64,000 nucleotides of DNA from Campanula takesimana (lineage: Eukaryota; Streptophyta; Magnoliopsida; Asterales; Campanulaceae), in assembly GCA_026119855.1 (NCBI GenBank), contig JAOWBW010001124.1:124001-188000 (forward strand), read 5' to 3'. Position numbers and translations under genes: made by a program. How positions within the stretch are numbered: position 1 is the stretch's first letter; each line of letters opens with the position of its first letter. Below are positions 1 to 11,551 of the stretch, piece by piece. The notes below the pieces were generated by a model, which was given only the letters and a program-made list of their open reading frames with translations, did no database searches and was not told the DNA's origin.

Positions 1-308
1 TACAGGTTTAATATAAAGGAATAGTATATAGTTATCAATAAAATCATTCATTGACCCAAGTTTTAAAACATCAAACAGACTGCAGTGTGTATGAAGATTA
101 TACAACACAGCCTTCAGAATTCTACAATACGTACCAGCTTACTTCATACTAGGATTACAGTAAATTTTGAATATATTCCCTCAAAAACACCACAATATAG
201 GAAGATTACTAGACAGATAAAAGGATAAATCTGGAAAGGAAAATGATTGAGAGGCGATAAAAAGCAGAGAAATGAATGGTATTTATGCTGATAAGGAAGG
301 GGAGAAGA
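1..308. other. EB1C 3' flank
   Basis: This stretch follows the EB1C stop codon on the minus strand and should hold its 3' UTR. I see no other gene, repeat or clear polyadenylation signal. Confidence 0.4.
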
Positions 309-3006
309 TCAGTAAGTCATAAGGGGAGATCCACTGCAATGGACATCAGAAGCATCAGAAATCCTTTGCCTCGGAGACAACGTCGTGCTGGCAGCAGCGT
401 CCACGTCAGCATTGATAAAACTTTTCCTCTTCTGAGTATCTAGCCTTGGCCTACCTTCTTCTATTGTTTCGCGTATCGGACTGAAATTCTCCACTTGGTT
501 CGCGCGTTTCGAGATCATGGCTTGAGCTTCTTCCACTATTGACGCGTCATCTTCTGCAGCATACAAGATTCTCTTTATTGCTTCAACAACCTGTGCAAGA
601 AAATAGGTTAAAAAGATTTTTAAAAGTTAAATGTTTGTATTTTTTTTTTTTTTTAATTATTTCAAATAATGTGTATATATTCGGTCATTACAGGCAAGGT
701 TTCAATCTCAGGACATTGGCAGAGGATCTCGATATCCCTCAACTTTGCAAAGTAGAAATCCCTTTCTTTCTCTAGACTATCCACTGATAGCTTAAGTTCA
801 GTAATCTGCATAAGAAAAAAACTAAGTGAGTCTCTCAATTTTCTAGCTCAAATATTCTAATTGTAGTACTGGATTAATTCAAACACCTGCTGTTCATATT
901 CAGGCTGTTTTCCTCCACTTGAAGCAGGTCTAGTAGGCTTGATAGGCTGACTTGTTGGGTGAGCAGAAGGTGCATCACCCCTTCGAGCATTCTGAGTTCT
1001 GGGTGCAGCTGATGTATTCCTTGTTGAACCATGGGATGCCACAGGCTTCTTGCTCGCGTCTTTTCCCCCTTTGGAACCCTCTCTCCTTTCCAAAGGATTG
1101 TAACTGCATCAAGACATTACAGGATTAGCATACAACTGCGTGCAATATTGACACTTAAAGATTGTCTTCGTCACAAGCTTCCTAGTGAATCTGCCTTTAG
1201 ACGAGCCAAGCCAAGCCAAGCCAAGCCAAGCCAAGACAAGCATGGAGTGTTTTTTAAGAGCTTAATGTTTCATGTAATGATAAGTGTCTTCAAGTAAGTC
1301 AAGAATCTTATAAGAAAGTCTAAATACTTCACACCACTTATAACAAATTGCTCCTTAATCTCAGCACAGTAAGAACTAAGAACTGTAAAAGAAACTGGTT
1401 AAGCGAATATTAGCATTCCACTGGATTCAATGTCAAACGATATCTTTCATTCTTTTTCAAGTGAACATAATACGCCCTCTGTCCCAATTTCCCAAAATGA
1501 TCTTCCCATTTAACTATTCAAACTTCTTAAGGAGATGAACAATTGCTTCACTATTCATGTTATGTTTATGTATGCACTTTTAAGCCTAAATTGTAGAAAT
1601 GGGAAAAACTTTTTGGGGCAATGGAAAATGTCAAGATCATTTTGGAGTGAGGGAGTACAATAGATTTAGGCCAGAAAGTTCCAGCAAACCTTGATCCAGC
1701 AGTGGATAAAGAGTGTCACAGCAATGAAATCACAAGAAGAAGGGCAGTATCTGAATTCTTTTTTGTAAACCAAAAAGTACAACAAACTAGCAGGATACAC
1801 AAGTTTTTTCGTATTATTTTCAACATTAGCATATCTTAGTTTGCTTAGCGTAATATGTGAAGAGACGCATTCAACTTAAAGAAATGTGCATTCCTGGTTC
1901 TATGCTTGTAAACTTACAGGTACTTAGATGAAAGACATATAGTAACTGAAGTAGTATAAACAAAATAAAATAAAATAGTAGAAACATGGACCAGCATAGA
2001 AAGTTTACGTGCATATCATTCGAACTTGAAATTGAAAAGTATTCTAATAACTATACACCACTCTGAAACGGATAATAGGCAAGATGACTTCATATGCTAC
2101 TGTTTTCTCTAAATTAGAACAAATCACAAAAACTTAAAATGAGAAGGCGTAGTATGTAACTACTGAGATGAATGATTCCAGCAATGTAAATGTTAAATAA
2201 TCAACTCATCGAAAAGCTTAAGCTGTTAGAGAGAGCACCCAAAACATGTTCCTAGGAAACAAGATACTACATAATTCACAAACTCATTCATGTCCCTTAT
2301 GTAAGAAAGTACCTTTGCTGACCACCTCCACCAACAGAATCACAGTAACGCTTCATCCATTGCATGAACTCAAGATTATCCAGTGGCCTCCCTTTCACTA
2401 GCTTGCTTACCTCAATATGCTGCAGTCAAACATAATTCACAAACTCATTCATGTCCCTTATATAAGTATGAAACATAATTCCAAAAAATAATCACTCCAA
2501 TAAACATTCAAAACTCCTCCACATATAAAGAGTAAATAATTGAGGACATATCCAAAACACAGCTTCCATTACAAGTCTGCATCAGGTTTGCTTTATATCA
2601 TACATGTGTAGTAATGTGAAATCAGATGAAAATCTGTGACGAGAATGATCATACCTTGGTAATCTTAAGTTTGTTAAACACATCTTGAAGAACCTTATAG
2701 TTCTGAATCATGTCGTACTCGTTTTTGGCATCGAAATTGACCTTATGCATCGGAACTATACCTGGATGGGCGGCATCCATTAGCTGGCAATGCACCGCAC
2801 CAGAGCATGCCTACAATCAATAGAATCTAATTCAGTTACCACATTCGATCGGAATTGTGACAGAATAAAGTTAGGGTTGAATTTTGGGAGAAGTTTACCT
2901 CTTCGACTTTGGAGAGATTGAGTTGGAGAGTGTAGTTGATCCAAGAGAGGATCTCTGATCGGCCGACGAAGTAGGCAGCGTCCATCATCCCGATGTTCGT
3001 CGCCAT
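309..3006 (-). CDS. EB1C: EB1C-type microtubule end-binding protein, six exons, complete
   Basis: Exons on the minus strand by GT/AG sites and unbroken frame: 3006-2899, 2810-2655, 2419-2313, 1103-887, 805-692, 590-309 (TGA at 309-311); 984 nt, 327 aa. Exons 1-3 encode the N-terminal calponin-homology domain that binds microtubule lattice near growing plus ends (starts MATNIGMMDAAYFVGR; contains VNFDAKNEYDMIQNYKVLQ and KGRPLDNLEFMQWMKRYC). Exon 4 is a basic Ser/Pro/Gly-rich linker. Exon 5 is the EB-homology coiled coil (ERDFYFAKLRDIEIL) that dimerises and binds partners. Exon 6 ends in a Ser-rich basic tail with QKRK near residue 287 and SPRQRISDASD, matching Arabidopsis EB1C as I recall it and lacking the acidic EEY/F end of animal EB1. 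EB1C in Arabidopsis is nuclear in interphase and acts in spindle and phragmoplast; applying that here is inference. Intron 3 (1.2 kb) carries a Stowaway MITE and a GCCAA microsatellite. Confidence 0.95.
1205..1235. repeat. (GCCAA)6 microsatellite in EB1C intron 3
   Basis: Six consecutive GCCAA units lie within EB1C intron 3. No coding effect. Confidence 0.9.
1471..1657. mobile_element. Stowaway-like MITE in EB1C intron 3
   Basis: Starts TACGCCCTCTGTCCCA and ends with the inverted form GGAGTGAGGGAGTA, the degenerate TA plus CTCCCTCCGTCCC termini of Stowaway (Tc1/mariner) MITEs. The ends are mutually complementary (CCCAAAATGATCTT against AGATCATTTTGG). Confidence 0.75.
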
Positions 3007-3139
3007 TTCTGTGTGTTTCCGGTGACCGGTGTGATGTATAGAGAGAGAAAGGAGGAGGAGGAGGAGGAGGAGCGGAAGAGAGAGAAAAGGAAATGGTTTT
3101 TGAATTTAGAGTTGGGCGGGATTCGTTGAATATCAATAT

Positions 3140-3262
3140 ACTAGGCATAGCCCATAGGCCACAACTTTGTAACCAAGAAGGAACCCATGGATAAGGGCCA
3201 AGCCCATGGACCAGAATCAGGCCCAGACCTGAGACCTCCTATTTATTTTTCCCATATTCCAG
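3140..3262 (-). promoter_or_regulatory. Proximal promoter of EB1C with three Site II (TGGGCY) elements
   Basis: Upstream of the EB1C start codon the minus strand reads TGGGCT at 3154-3149 and 3206-3201 and TGGGCC at 3225-3220. Clustered TGGGCY Site II elements are known TCP-factor sites in promoters of genes active in dividing cells, which suits a mitotic protein. A (CTC)n/CT-rich leader lies at 3040-3085, and GAATCCCGCCC at 3115-3125 resembles part of an E2F site. No clear TATA box is seen. The role is inferred. Confidence 0.45.
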
Positions 3263-4635
3263 GCCCGAAACTAAATTTAATATGGTTCAACCAATGAAAT
3301 CGGACCGAATCAATGGTTTGCTTCTTGTTCCACAATTTTTTTACAACTCATAGATTGGTCTGATTTTAATTCTAAAAATCTCAATAAATAATGGTTTGAA
3401 CCGTAGTACCAGACCAATAATATATAAATATATAATTTATTATAAAAATGTGGTATGGCATGTGATTGTATTTTTCTTACATTTTTTTGTTATGTAATTC
3501 AACCCCTCAATTTATTAACAAATTGTGTTCTCCGTGTTTTTTTTTTTTTTAAAGTCTGGTACCAGACCAGAGAATTTCCATCATGTTGTATTGATCAATT
3601 GCCTAGTCAATTACATAAATTCCTAATCTGTTACAGAATCCCTACGAGAGTCTATTACAGATCAGCAACTGGTACACTTTCTCTAGGAGTTTCACCCATG
3701 AAAGACGCAGACTTGCACCTGAAAATAAGGGTTCTCCACACCTCCCCAACGGGAGTCGAACCTAGGACCTCCCCTAAGGAAGGCCCTTTACCCACTCACA
3801 TTCTTTGTGTTGTTGAAACTTGAAAATGTTTAACTTTTGTTTATGTGTTAGATTTTAGTGCATAAACTAATACTAATAGATATTGAAAAAATTTTAAATT
3901 GACAAATAAATAAGTAGAATCGGACAAGAATCGGACCAACAGAACCAGAACTAGCATATCGGTTCTCACTTGTATTGCCGTATTGGTTTGATTTTGGTTT
4001 TGAATATCTATAGGACCGTAGTAGTATGAGGAGGATGAGGAGGAGGAGGTTAGGTTCTGATTTCATATTTTTTTTCACAAAAGTTGGATCAAACCAGACC
4101 ATGAATACTGATAAAGTCTGAGGTTTCATCTAAAAAACAATTGACAATGAGATAAGTAGCTACGAATTTTTATATCGTCAAGGCATGACTTGAGATAAAT
4201 GTTAATTTTCGACGTGAGATAAATGTTCTAAGAAATTCCACTACAGTATCACCGTTACGTTCAATATTTATTTCGTATTTAACCCTTACTTGAGTTGATT
4301 TCAAAAGTAAGCATTTTTTTCTTTTTAGCAAACGACAAATTCAATTGCATTCACAATTAGAAAAGAAATGACACTCCACATATGTCGAAGGCTCATCCCG
4401 AATATCATTCCCAATTCTATCTCTTAACCTACAACAATGATATTTTTTATTTAAATCTTGAGACGTTCAGATTCTACTCCAAATAAAACTTGAACATTGT
4501 CTCAATCTGGCATTTAAGAAATTTTCCCTCGGATAATATTTAGTGCTGAGCACTTGATATATAGAATCCGAGTTTACGAGTAAACGACAACTAAACATCT
4601 CAAAATAGCAATTTGATAACATGTAACTTATATAG
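3263..4635. other. Intergenic; degenerate repeats and a SINE-like tRNA-related stretch
   Basis: No gene seen. Around 3640-3800 the minus strand has GGTTCGACTCC at 3762-3752, a perfect RNA polymerase III B box, preceded by a possible A-box region; it looks like a decayed tRNA-derived SINE rather than a tRNA because no cloverleaf can be drawn. The segments 3290-3410 and 3915-4020 are rich in GGACCGAAT/GAACCAG-type words resembling decayed MITE ends. Confidence 0.4.
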
Positions 4636-4867
4636 TACTCCCTATGTCCCAGAATAAATGTTTACTTTCCATTTCCATTTGTCTCAAATAGTGTCGTCTT
4701 ATAAAAAATAGGGTATGAAGTTAGGTGATCTTTGTGTACTACCAATTCTAATAGGCACAAGCATTGTGTCACTCTACCCATAAAATAGATTGGGACAATA
4801 AAAAAACAATTAAAAGCTTAAAAATATTAAGTTGTATATCACATTTTATTCTGGAAAGAAAAGAGTA
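4636..4867. mobile_element. Stowaway-like MITE
   Basis: Begins TACTCCCTATGTCCCAGAAT and ends ATTCTGGAAAGAAAAGAGTA, a degenerate inverted copy, with TA at both ends. Confidence 0.7.
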
Positions 4868-5329
4868 TATTCTTGGTCATAGCAAATCAAAAAAAGTGTG
4901 AGTTTTGGTTTATCCTAACAACTTGTTGTAACATTTATTGGCGGAGCCAAAGCATAGGGTATTGGGGCACTTTCTCCTTTTTCTTTTGAAATGTCTATTA
5001 GATTACAAAATTTTAAGAGAAATCTGTTTTTTTTAAAAAAATTGTTTTTAAACTCTTTCTAAATGTTTACAAGTTGAAAAAAAATTACTTTTTATAATTT
5101 TAAGGGAATAATTTCCCCCAAAACCTACTCTTATTTCTTACTCCCCCACTGAGTGCTATGTTAACATCTTTCATTTTGTTAACATCTTTCATTAGGCTTA
5201 ACAAAATGGTACACCTTCTTATTTTGATTTTTTATGATAAACTTCAAAAAACAGAGGAAATATATTTTTGAAGCAGAACTAGCTGTAGCTTGATTTTCCT
5301 ATTCCGTTTTAATTAATGATTGAGATGAA
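4868..5329. other. Intergenic, no gene seen
   Basis: AT-rich sequence with many A and T runs; nothing recognised. Confidence 0.5.
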
Positions 5330-6130
5330 GATATTACGTCAAATCTATACTTATAGTATTTTAAATTTGGCAATAGCAACTATGGGAATGACACATAAGC
5401 CACATATTGGTTTATCTTGATTTAGAGGATGCCATGTAATATGACATTTGCAATCATGGAGACTTTTGACATTCTTCTACCTAGGTTAAAATAAGTGGTA
5501 ATAACCATAGATATGTAAATGAGTAATTCATATACAATAAGAATATAAATATGTACATATTAAATCATTTTCTCTTAAATTAATGCATCCATGATAGAAT
5601 ACGTCAAATCATTTTCTCTTTATGAATCACATTAAATTAAAAATTAAAACATCTAATAAATATATATTCATATAATAAGTCCTAAAAGATGCAATCTAAT
5701 TTCAATGAGTAGTTGAATATGCTAAGTCTTTTGGAATCAAATGTTAGATTCATCATAAAATAATTATACTTTATTTATGCAACAAGTCTTTAAAATACAT
5801 GAATTATTAGATGACTTAAGGTATTGAAATTGTTCATATATCAATAGACAACATATTATTCTAAGCCATTGAATTATGATAGAATACGAAAAGTTTTAAG
5901 CATCAATTTATTTCCCGAAATGAAATGGCTCATGAACTAAAATCTATATTTATAGTATTTTAAAGTTGGTGAAATCAACCATGAGAACACATAAGCCACA
6001 AATGGGTTTTTCTTGATTTAGAAAATGTCATGTAATATGACCTTTGCAATCTTGGAGGCTTTTGGCATTCTCCTATCTAGGTTAAAATAAGAGGTAATAA
6101 CCATACATATGAAACTAGGTGAATCAGTAA
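5330..6130 (+). repeat. Pair of ~185-bp direct repeats
   Basis: The segments about 5340-5525 and 5938-6120 are diverged direct copies. Both contain AAATCTATA, TATAGTATTTTAAA, ACACATAAGCCACA, TGTAATATGAC and CTAGGTTAAAATAAG in the same order. Each begins A|TCTATA, which resembles a Helitron 5' terminus, but no matching hairpin plus CTAG end was found nearby. Confidence 0.6.
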
Positions 6131-6144
6131 TTTTATAAGAAGAG

Positions 6145-6410
6145 AATGATATCTCTATATACTCTTATATATAGAGTATTAGACTAGCTAGGTCATATCT
6201 TATTGAATATATACTCTTATATATAGAGTATTAGACTAGGTAGGTAGTTGATGCATTAAAGAACAATAAGATCATTAAGAAGTGATTTTTCAATTTTCAA
6301 CTAATAAAATTTTCATAATTCAATGGTTTTGAATAAACAATAAGATCATTAAGAAGTGACTTTTCAGTTTCCAACTAATCAAATTTTCATAATTCAATGG
6401 CTTTGAATAT
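6145..6410 (+). repeat. Two small tandem duplications
   Basis: At about 6155-6245 a ~57-bp unit containing TATATAGAGTATTAGACTAG occurs twice. At 6262-6409 a 74-bp unit starting AACAATAAGATCATTAAGAA occurs twice with a few mismatches. Confidence 0.75.
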
Positions 6411-6539
6411 TATGCATTGTTTCAAGTTGGTGCATGAATTACAAAAGAACCTGATAAAGAATATAAAAGATTATATATATTTATTTAAAACTTATATTTT
6501 GCATTTTCCCATTCAATACCAACATTAATTTGAAGATAA

Positions 6540-7215
6540 AAAGATCTAAATGACTTTTCACTTTGGAAGGCAGATGGTCTTTGCGGGGAATATAAAAAAA
6601 CAGAATGATGCTGCCAAAAACGTGTCGGATCAGCCCTCCGTCTAGCGGTACGGATAAATCCAGCAATGAGATCTCCCCGTTCGGATCTGCGCACAAAGAA
6701 CAAAAGTGAACTACGCCGGGGCTTTACCGGCAAAGGCCCTCCGGTGTGAGAGTAAGAATACGGGTGATATGAAATAGAGAAATCAATTGATTAGTTTGGA
6801 GCCAAAGAGTTTATTACCCATCTCCTGTTGTGAGGGCATGTTTTTATAGGCGCGGGTGAATGAGTCCTAGCTTCTTGGAAAAGCTAGGGTGCTCGTGTTG
6901 ATGTAGGACTCGCATTCCTTGGAGAGAGAGACTCCGGATAAGGATGGATGATGCCCTGTTATCTTGTATAAGAGATATCCTTGTTTGGATAAAGATCTGC
7001 ACTGTTAGAGTTGTAATCAAACTCTGTCTGTAAGTGGACTCCCCGTGAGAATGGGACATTTTCGGTGGATGTCGGCCCGTCATCCAATTCGGCTCACCCT
7101 GGAGGCCGGCTAAGGATTAGGTCCTTGGGTCTCGGCCTAGACACGGTCTACTTGCTCGTCCTGATATACCTTGGCATATAAGATTGTGGGCCTCTTTTGG
7201 ATGGACCTTAAGGTA
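6540..7215. mobile_element. Probable LTR fragment of a gypsy-type element
   Basis: A locally GC-richer block without a coherent reading frame, containing CCGGGGCTTTACCGGC, TATCCTTGTTTGGATAAAGA and GGTCTCGGCCTAGACACGG. Its texture is that of plant Ty3/gypsy LTRs. I could not define TG...CA ends or a target-site duplication. Short open frames inside do not resemble proteins. Confidence 0.35.
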
Positions 7216-7575
7216 CGTGAGCCCAGAGCATATGGATTCCAATTACCCAAGTCGGTTTATGTCGTTCACAGAAGGAAAAAATTATTTTTATTGTTGTATG
7301 ACATTATAAACTTCCACCTACTTCTTTTCTTCTTTATACATTCATGTCATTTGTTTTCACAATTTATTTAACATTCTCTCTATATATCTATGTACTATAT
7401 GATTTTGGCTTTAACTATTTTCTCACATTTTTTCTTTCATTAGTTTTGCGAAGAACACTTTTGGACAAATTGGATGATGAAGAAAGCATTAGTTTGATTG
7501 AAAAAAATTGCAACAATGAGTAGTTTTCACCTCTACATTTTTGCATATATTACACTTATCTTTCGATTATACTAG
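7216..7575. other. Intergenic with a possible exon relic
   Basis: At about 7440 a long pyrimidine tract ends in CAG-like TTAG, followed by an open run (LRRTLLDKLDDEESISLIEK) that stops at about 7530. It could be a captured last exon; family not recognised. Confidence 0.2.
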
Positions 7576-7653
7576 TACCTCCGTCCAAAACAAATTTTTA
7601 TTTATTCTCTTCATCAAAAGAAAAAATATATTTATTTTGAGACGGAGAAAGTA
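7576..7653. mobile_element. Very short Stowaway-like hairpin
   Basis: Begins TACCTCCGTCCAAAACAAA and ends TTTATTTTGAGACGGAGAAAG plus TA. Only about 78 bp, so mostly terminal inverted repeats. Confidence 0.6.
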
Positions 7654-7736
7654 TGAATTTACTTTATCCATCAATATGTGTATTTCATTAACTTATTTGG
7701 AAAAAAGTTATTTATAATAGTATTGTCATAATTTAT

Positions 7737-7981
7737 TACTCCCTCTGTTCCAGACTAAGATTCTTACTTTCTTTTTTGGTTTGTCACAGACTAAGGTTCT
7801 TAGTTGTTTTATTACCTAAAATGGACCATGGGACCTACTTGTTATTCTCACAACAAAAACTCTCTACCCAGTTTATCTCTCCTACTTTCTCTTACTTACT
7901 TTTTCATACTCACAACATTTTTTTTTTTTTAATCTCCGTGTAAAGTCAAACTAAGAACCTTAGTCCGGGACGGATGGAGTA
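7737..7981 (+). mobile_element. Stowaway MITE, 245-bp family
   Basis: TACTCCCTCTGTTCCAGACT at one end, GTCCGGGACGGATGGAGTA at the other. The same family recurs at 32397-32641 (equal length, same interior such as CTCACAACAAAAACTC) and, diverged and inverted, at 25088-25341. Confidence 0.9.
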
Positions 7982-7999
7982 TGTTATTTTGAATACATA

Positions 8000-8287
8000 T
8001 ACTCCCTCTGTCCCACCTCATTTGAGACTTATTTCCATTTTGGTCCATCACACTTTACTTGAAACTCTCCAAAATGGTAATATTTTTATAATTTTATATT
8101 CAATCTACTCCACCAACTCATTCTCTCTCTTCATTTTCCACCACACAATTCATTCAATCAATTACCTACTATTAACCCCACTCATTATCTCTCTTCATTT
8201 TCTACCACATATTTTCTTTATTTTATTCTTTTTCCTTAGTTATTGTGCCCACCTCTTAGGTCCAAGTGAGGTGGGACGGAGGGAGTA
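8000..8287 (+). mobile_element. Stowaway MITE
   Basis: TACTCCCTCTGTCCCACCTC at the left and GAGGTGGGACGGAGGGAGTA at the right, an almost perfect inverted repeat with TA termini. It lies only 18 bp from the preceding MITE. Confidence 0.9.
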
Positions 8288-9546
8288 TGTCCTTAATTTT
8301 CTTTAGTGATTTTTTTTTGTTTTCTTCTATCTCTCTTTCTCTTTTTAAGATTAAAATATCTTTTCAAGATTGAAATATAAGGAGGTTATGCAAAGTTGTC
8401 GCATGCAATCGGCCACCGTTGCACATATTTATCAACAAAGCAATGCAATGCGTTTGTGATACTATTGCTCAAAACTCAATATTGAGGTATATTATACTAC
8501 TTTTGTCTCCAAAAAATGTATGAATTTATTCTTAACTAAGAAAGAAAATGAGTTCATTTTTGGACGAAAAAAGTATTTTACATTTTTTGTAATTCATTTG
8601 TCTTTCTATTATTGTAAATGGAACATTTGAAATTGATATAATTGACCACTCAAGTTCTTGGTTATATAACATGAAAGTTCATTTTTTCAATTCTTTTCCT
8701 CATATTTTTTTTTTTTTTGAAATTTTATGAAAAAAATGAGAAATACCTAAAACTTATTGTTATAATGTGTGTTTATTTCTATGTTTATAGATTTGATTTT
8801 TATCATAAATTTATTTAAGAGTTAATTTTGGGTTTTATTTATTTTTATATATTTTTGTTATGTTTACTAACTTTAATTCATTCTTGATTTTTTACTGCAG
8901 ATCATTATATTTTGGAGTAGTTGGAATATTTGAAAGGTCAATGCAGTGTGAATGTAATCATTCATGGCATGATGACAATAATTAATTTACTTTATCTTGA
9001 TTTTAATGCAGATTTGTATATAGCAACATAATACAATTGCAAGTATTATGTTGCAAAAATGGGCTACTATATTAATTGAACTCCACATCTATTTTCAATT
9101 AGAATTTTTTTTTATTTGTTTTTTTTTATTAAAAATTTATTATAGTTTAGTGATTCAATTTTTTTATGACAATACTTAATTTACTTCATTTGTCTTTTAA
9201 AACTTAAAGAGATAATTATTCAATATATTTTAATTATTTATAAATTTTGATTATAAATATCAGATTGATTGTAATAAGTTAAGTTTTTATAGACACATGC
9301 TCACTTTCTATCCCTCCATATAAATTTTTATCAAAAGACCTCCTTATATTCATAAACTACTAATTGGTTCATTGAAAGATTATTACTATCTATCTCTTCA
9401 GAAAATATTTTACAAAAAATACCTTTTACATTTATAAATTATCAAATGATCTGACGGTACTACAAACCCCGGATTGCTAGTAATATATGAAACTCACCTC
9501 AAAAAAATATCCTAAATGAATTTGATGTCAAAAATAAAAAGTCTAA
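8288..9546. other. Intergenic, no gene seen
   Basis: Very AT-rich with several poly-T runs. No frame resembles a protein; isolated TGCAG/acceptor-like sites around 8897 and 9010 are not supported by flanking coding sequence. Confidence 0.5.
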
Positions 9547-9815
9547 TACTCCCTCCGTCCCTATTTACCTTACAAAAATTGCCATTTTGGGTGTCCCTAT
9601 TTACATTACAAAATCCCAAAAAGGAAACCTTTAAACATTTTTTAAATAGTGAGACCCACTTATCATACTCACAACAACTATCCACTTACTTTTCTCTACC
9701 CATTTTCTCTCTCCCACTCAACTATCTACACTCACAACACATCAACTTTACAATCATTTTCTTAATTTTTGTGCAAAGCCTCATTTTTGTAAAGTAAATA
9801 GGGACGGAGGGAGTA
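9547..9815 (+). mobile_element. Stowaway MITE
   Basis: TACTCCCTCCGTCCCTATTT and AAATAGGGACGGAGGGAGTA are perfect inverted termini with TA at each end. Confidence 0.95.
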
Positions 9816-9863
9816 TAATTTAGATTAGCTACGTATTCTCTGACTGCATCACTTCCAAATTGA

Positions 9864-10132
9864 TACTCCCTCCGTCTCAAAATAGATGTCATTTTGGGAG
9901 TTAATTTTTGTCTCAAAATATTTGTCGTTTCACTATTTTTAAAGCTTTTTTATTGCTCTATGCCAATTATACCCTTAATAATGATTGTGAATTATCTCTT
10001 ACCTAACTATTTAATTACCCAGGTAGTTGAATTATTTTAGGGGTATTTGAGACTTCTTCACATGCATTAATGATATTTCTTAATATGTATGAAATACTTT
10101 AAAATGACATTTATTTTGAGACGAATGGAGTA
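9864..10132 (+). mobile_element. Stowaway MITE
   Basis: TACTCCCTCCGTCTCAAAAT and ATTTTGAGACGAATGGAGTA inverted termini with TA ends. Confidence 0.9.
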
Positions 10133-10503
10133 ATATTTAGGTTTGGATTTGTAAGCACAAATATGAGGAAAGGTAAGCGGCATGATGATTGATGAGTTAA
10201 TAAAGTAGTTAACGATAAAGACTTTATATAGGTCCCCCACTTGATAAAGAAAACGATGTTCCAACTACATGTCCATAATGGTGTTAAACCTAAAACAATG
10301 TGTCATTTCCCCGTGGCATCTATCAGTTTCGTACCATCATTTTTTTCCAATTTTCATGATGCACAAATATCTTAGTCAACTCGATTATTTTGGTTAGTTC
10401 TCTCTCTGATTATATGATCATGTGGGGTTTTAATAACATGGTTAGGATTAATCATCTCCCATAAATCAATTGTTTCATAACTAAGCCATTATAGTATTAT
10501 TGG

Positions 10504-11282
10504 TGTTTTGGTCAAATCTAAGCAATTTTAATTTGAAGCAATTTTAATTTGAAGCAATTTTAATTTGATGAATGAATTGGGTGAAATGGAATATAATGAT
10601 GTTTAGAATTCAAGAAGCAAAAATAATAGACAAGGTATTTAACGAGGAAAGTCCTTGAACAACTTGTTCGCCGGCATAAAACCTCGAATGGTGGAATTTT
10701 ATTAATAGTCGTTGTTTTGCTGAAAAACAAACAATGAAAATTGAATTAACTGAAAAGTATTTTGGATTGAAAGGAGGGTACAAAGGAATATAATTGTTGA
10801 ATGTAGATGAAGAATGATAAGAACACGTCAATGTATACGAGGAAGGCCCTTGAGAGAATGATCTTGCCGGCACAACACCTCGGGAGGTGTTTTTGAGCAC
10901 CTACCACCCCTAAACGGTTGTATTGAAGTTTTTGGAGTTACAATTGTAGCAATGGCGGAGTACAGAAGACGATGTATGAGTGTGTGTGTTGTGCCGCCTC
11001 ATAGCTTGGTTTAAATAAAAAAGAAAAGGATAAATCAATCTATCCTAACCAACTGAACTAGAATCTCGGACTATATTCTCCTTTTTTACCACGTCTTTCT
11101 TTGCCGTTGATGAGGGTCTTCATGAGTCCCCATTTATCACGATTTTATTGCCTGGGTTTTATCTGTAAAAATAAACATTAATAACACAGTAATTAAATAA
11201 ATTAATTAATTTCTTACAGTGCTATAGTTATCAGGATGTCGCTATCCTTGAAGATGTCGTCGTGTGAATTTTACCCATAACA
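10504..11282 (-). repeat. 3' LTR of the Tat element (779 bp)
   Basis: Plus-strand boundaries TGTTTTGGTC...CCCATAACA. The first ~200 bp match the other LTR closely (for example AATGAATTGGGTGAAATGG, CTTGTTCGCCGGCATAAAAC); the rest, which is U3 in element orientation, does not align. A 16-bp unit AAGCAATTTTAATTTG is repeated three times at 10518-10566 but occurs once in the other LTR. Confidence 0.85.
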
Positions 11283-11308
11283 ATTGCCCCCAAACTTATC
11301 TTTTACTG
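11283..11308 (-). other. Polypurine tract of the Tat element
   Basis: On the minus strand AAAAGATAAGTTTGGGGGCA directly precedes the LTR start TGTTATGGG, the expected plus-strand primer for reverse transcription. Confidence 0.8.
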
Positions 11309-11551
11309 CGGATTAAAGGATAAGTTTCTACACACTTCCACCGGGTTCGTGAACTTGATGGTTGATTTGACTAGACGTGAAGGAGTAGAGTTCTAGGGCA
11401 ATTAACATTTTGCGAGGTTCTAGGAATCTAGGCGGTTAGGGTTAATAAAGAGCTCTTCTTACTTTCTTCTTCCCAGTTTTCTTTTCTCTCTCCAAGGCGA
11501 ACAAGAGGTAATAACTGCTACTTTTCTTTTTTCGCTTTCAATTTCTTTGCC

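Noticed and set aside
3752..3762. Possible tRNA gene on the minus strand
   Set aside because: The B box is perfect, but no acceptor stem or anticodon arm can be formed; SINE-like relic is more likely.
5338..5365. Helitron 5' ends at 5345 and 5944
   Set aside because: Only the A|TCTATA start fits; no 3' hairpin with CTAG was found within reach.
7974..8306. Open frame of 110 codons
   Set aside because: It lies inside a Stowaway MITE and reads its inverted termini.
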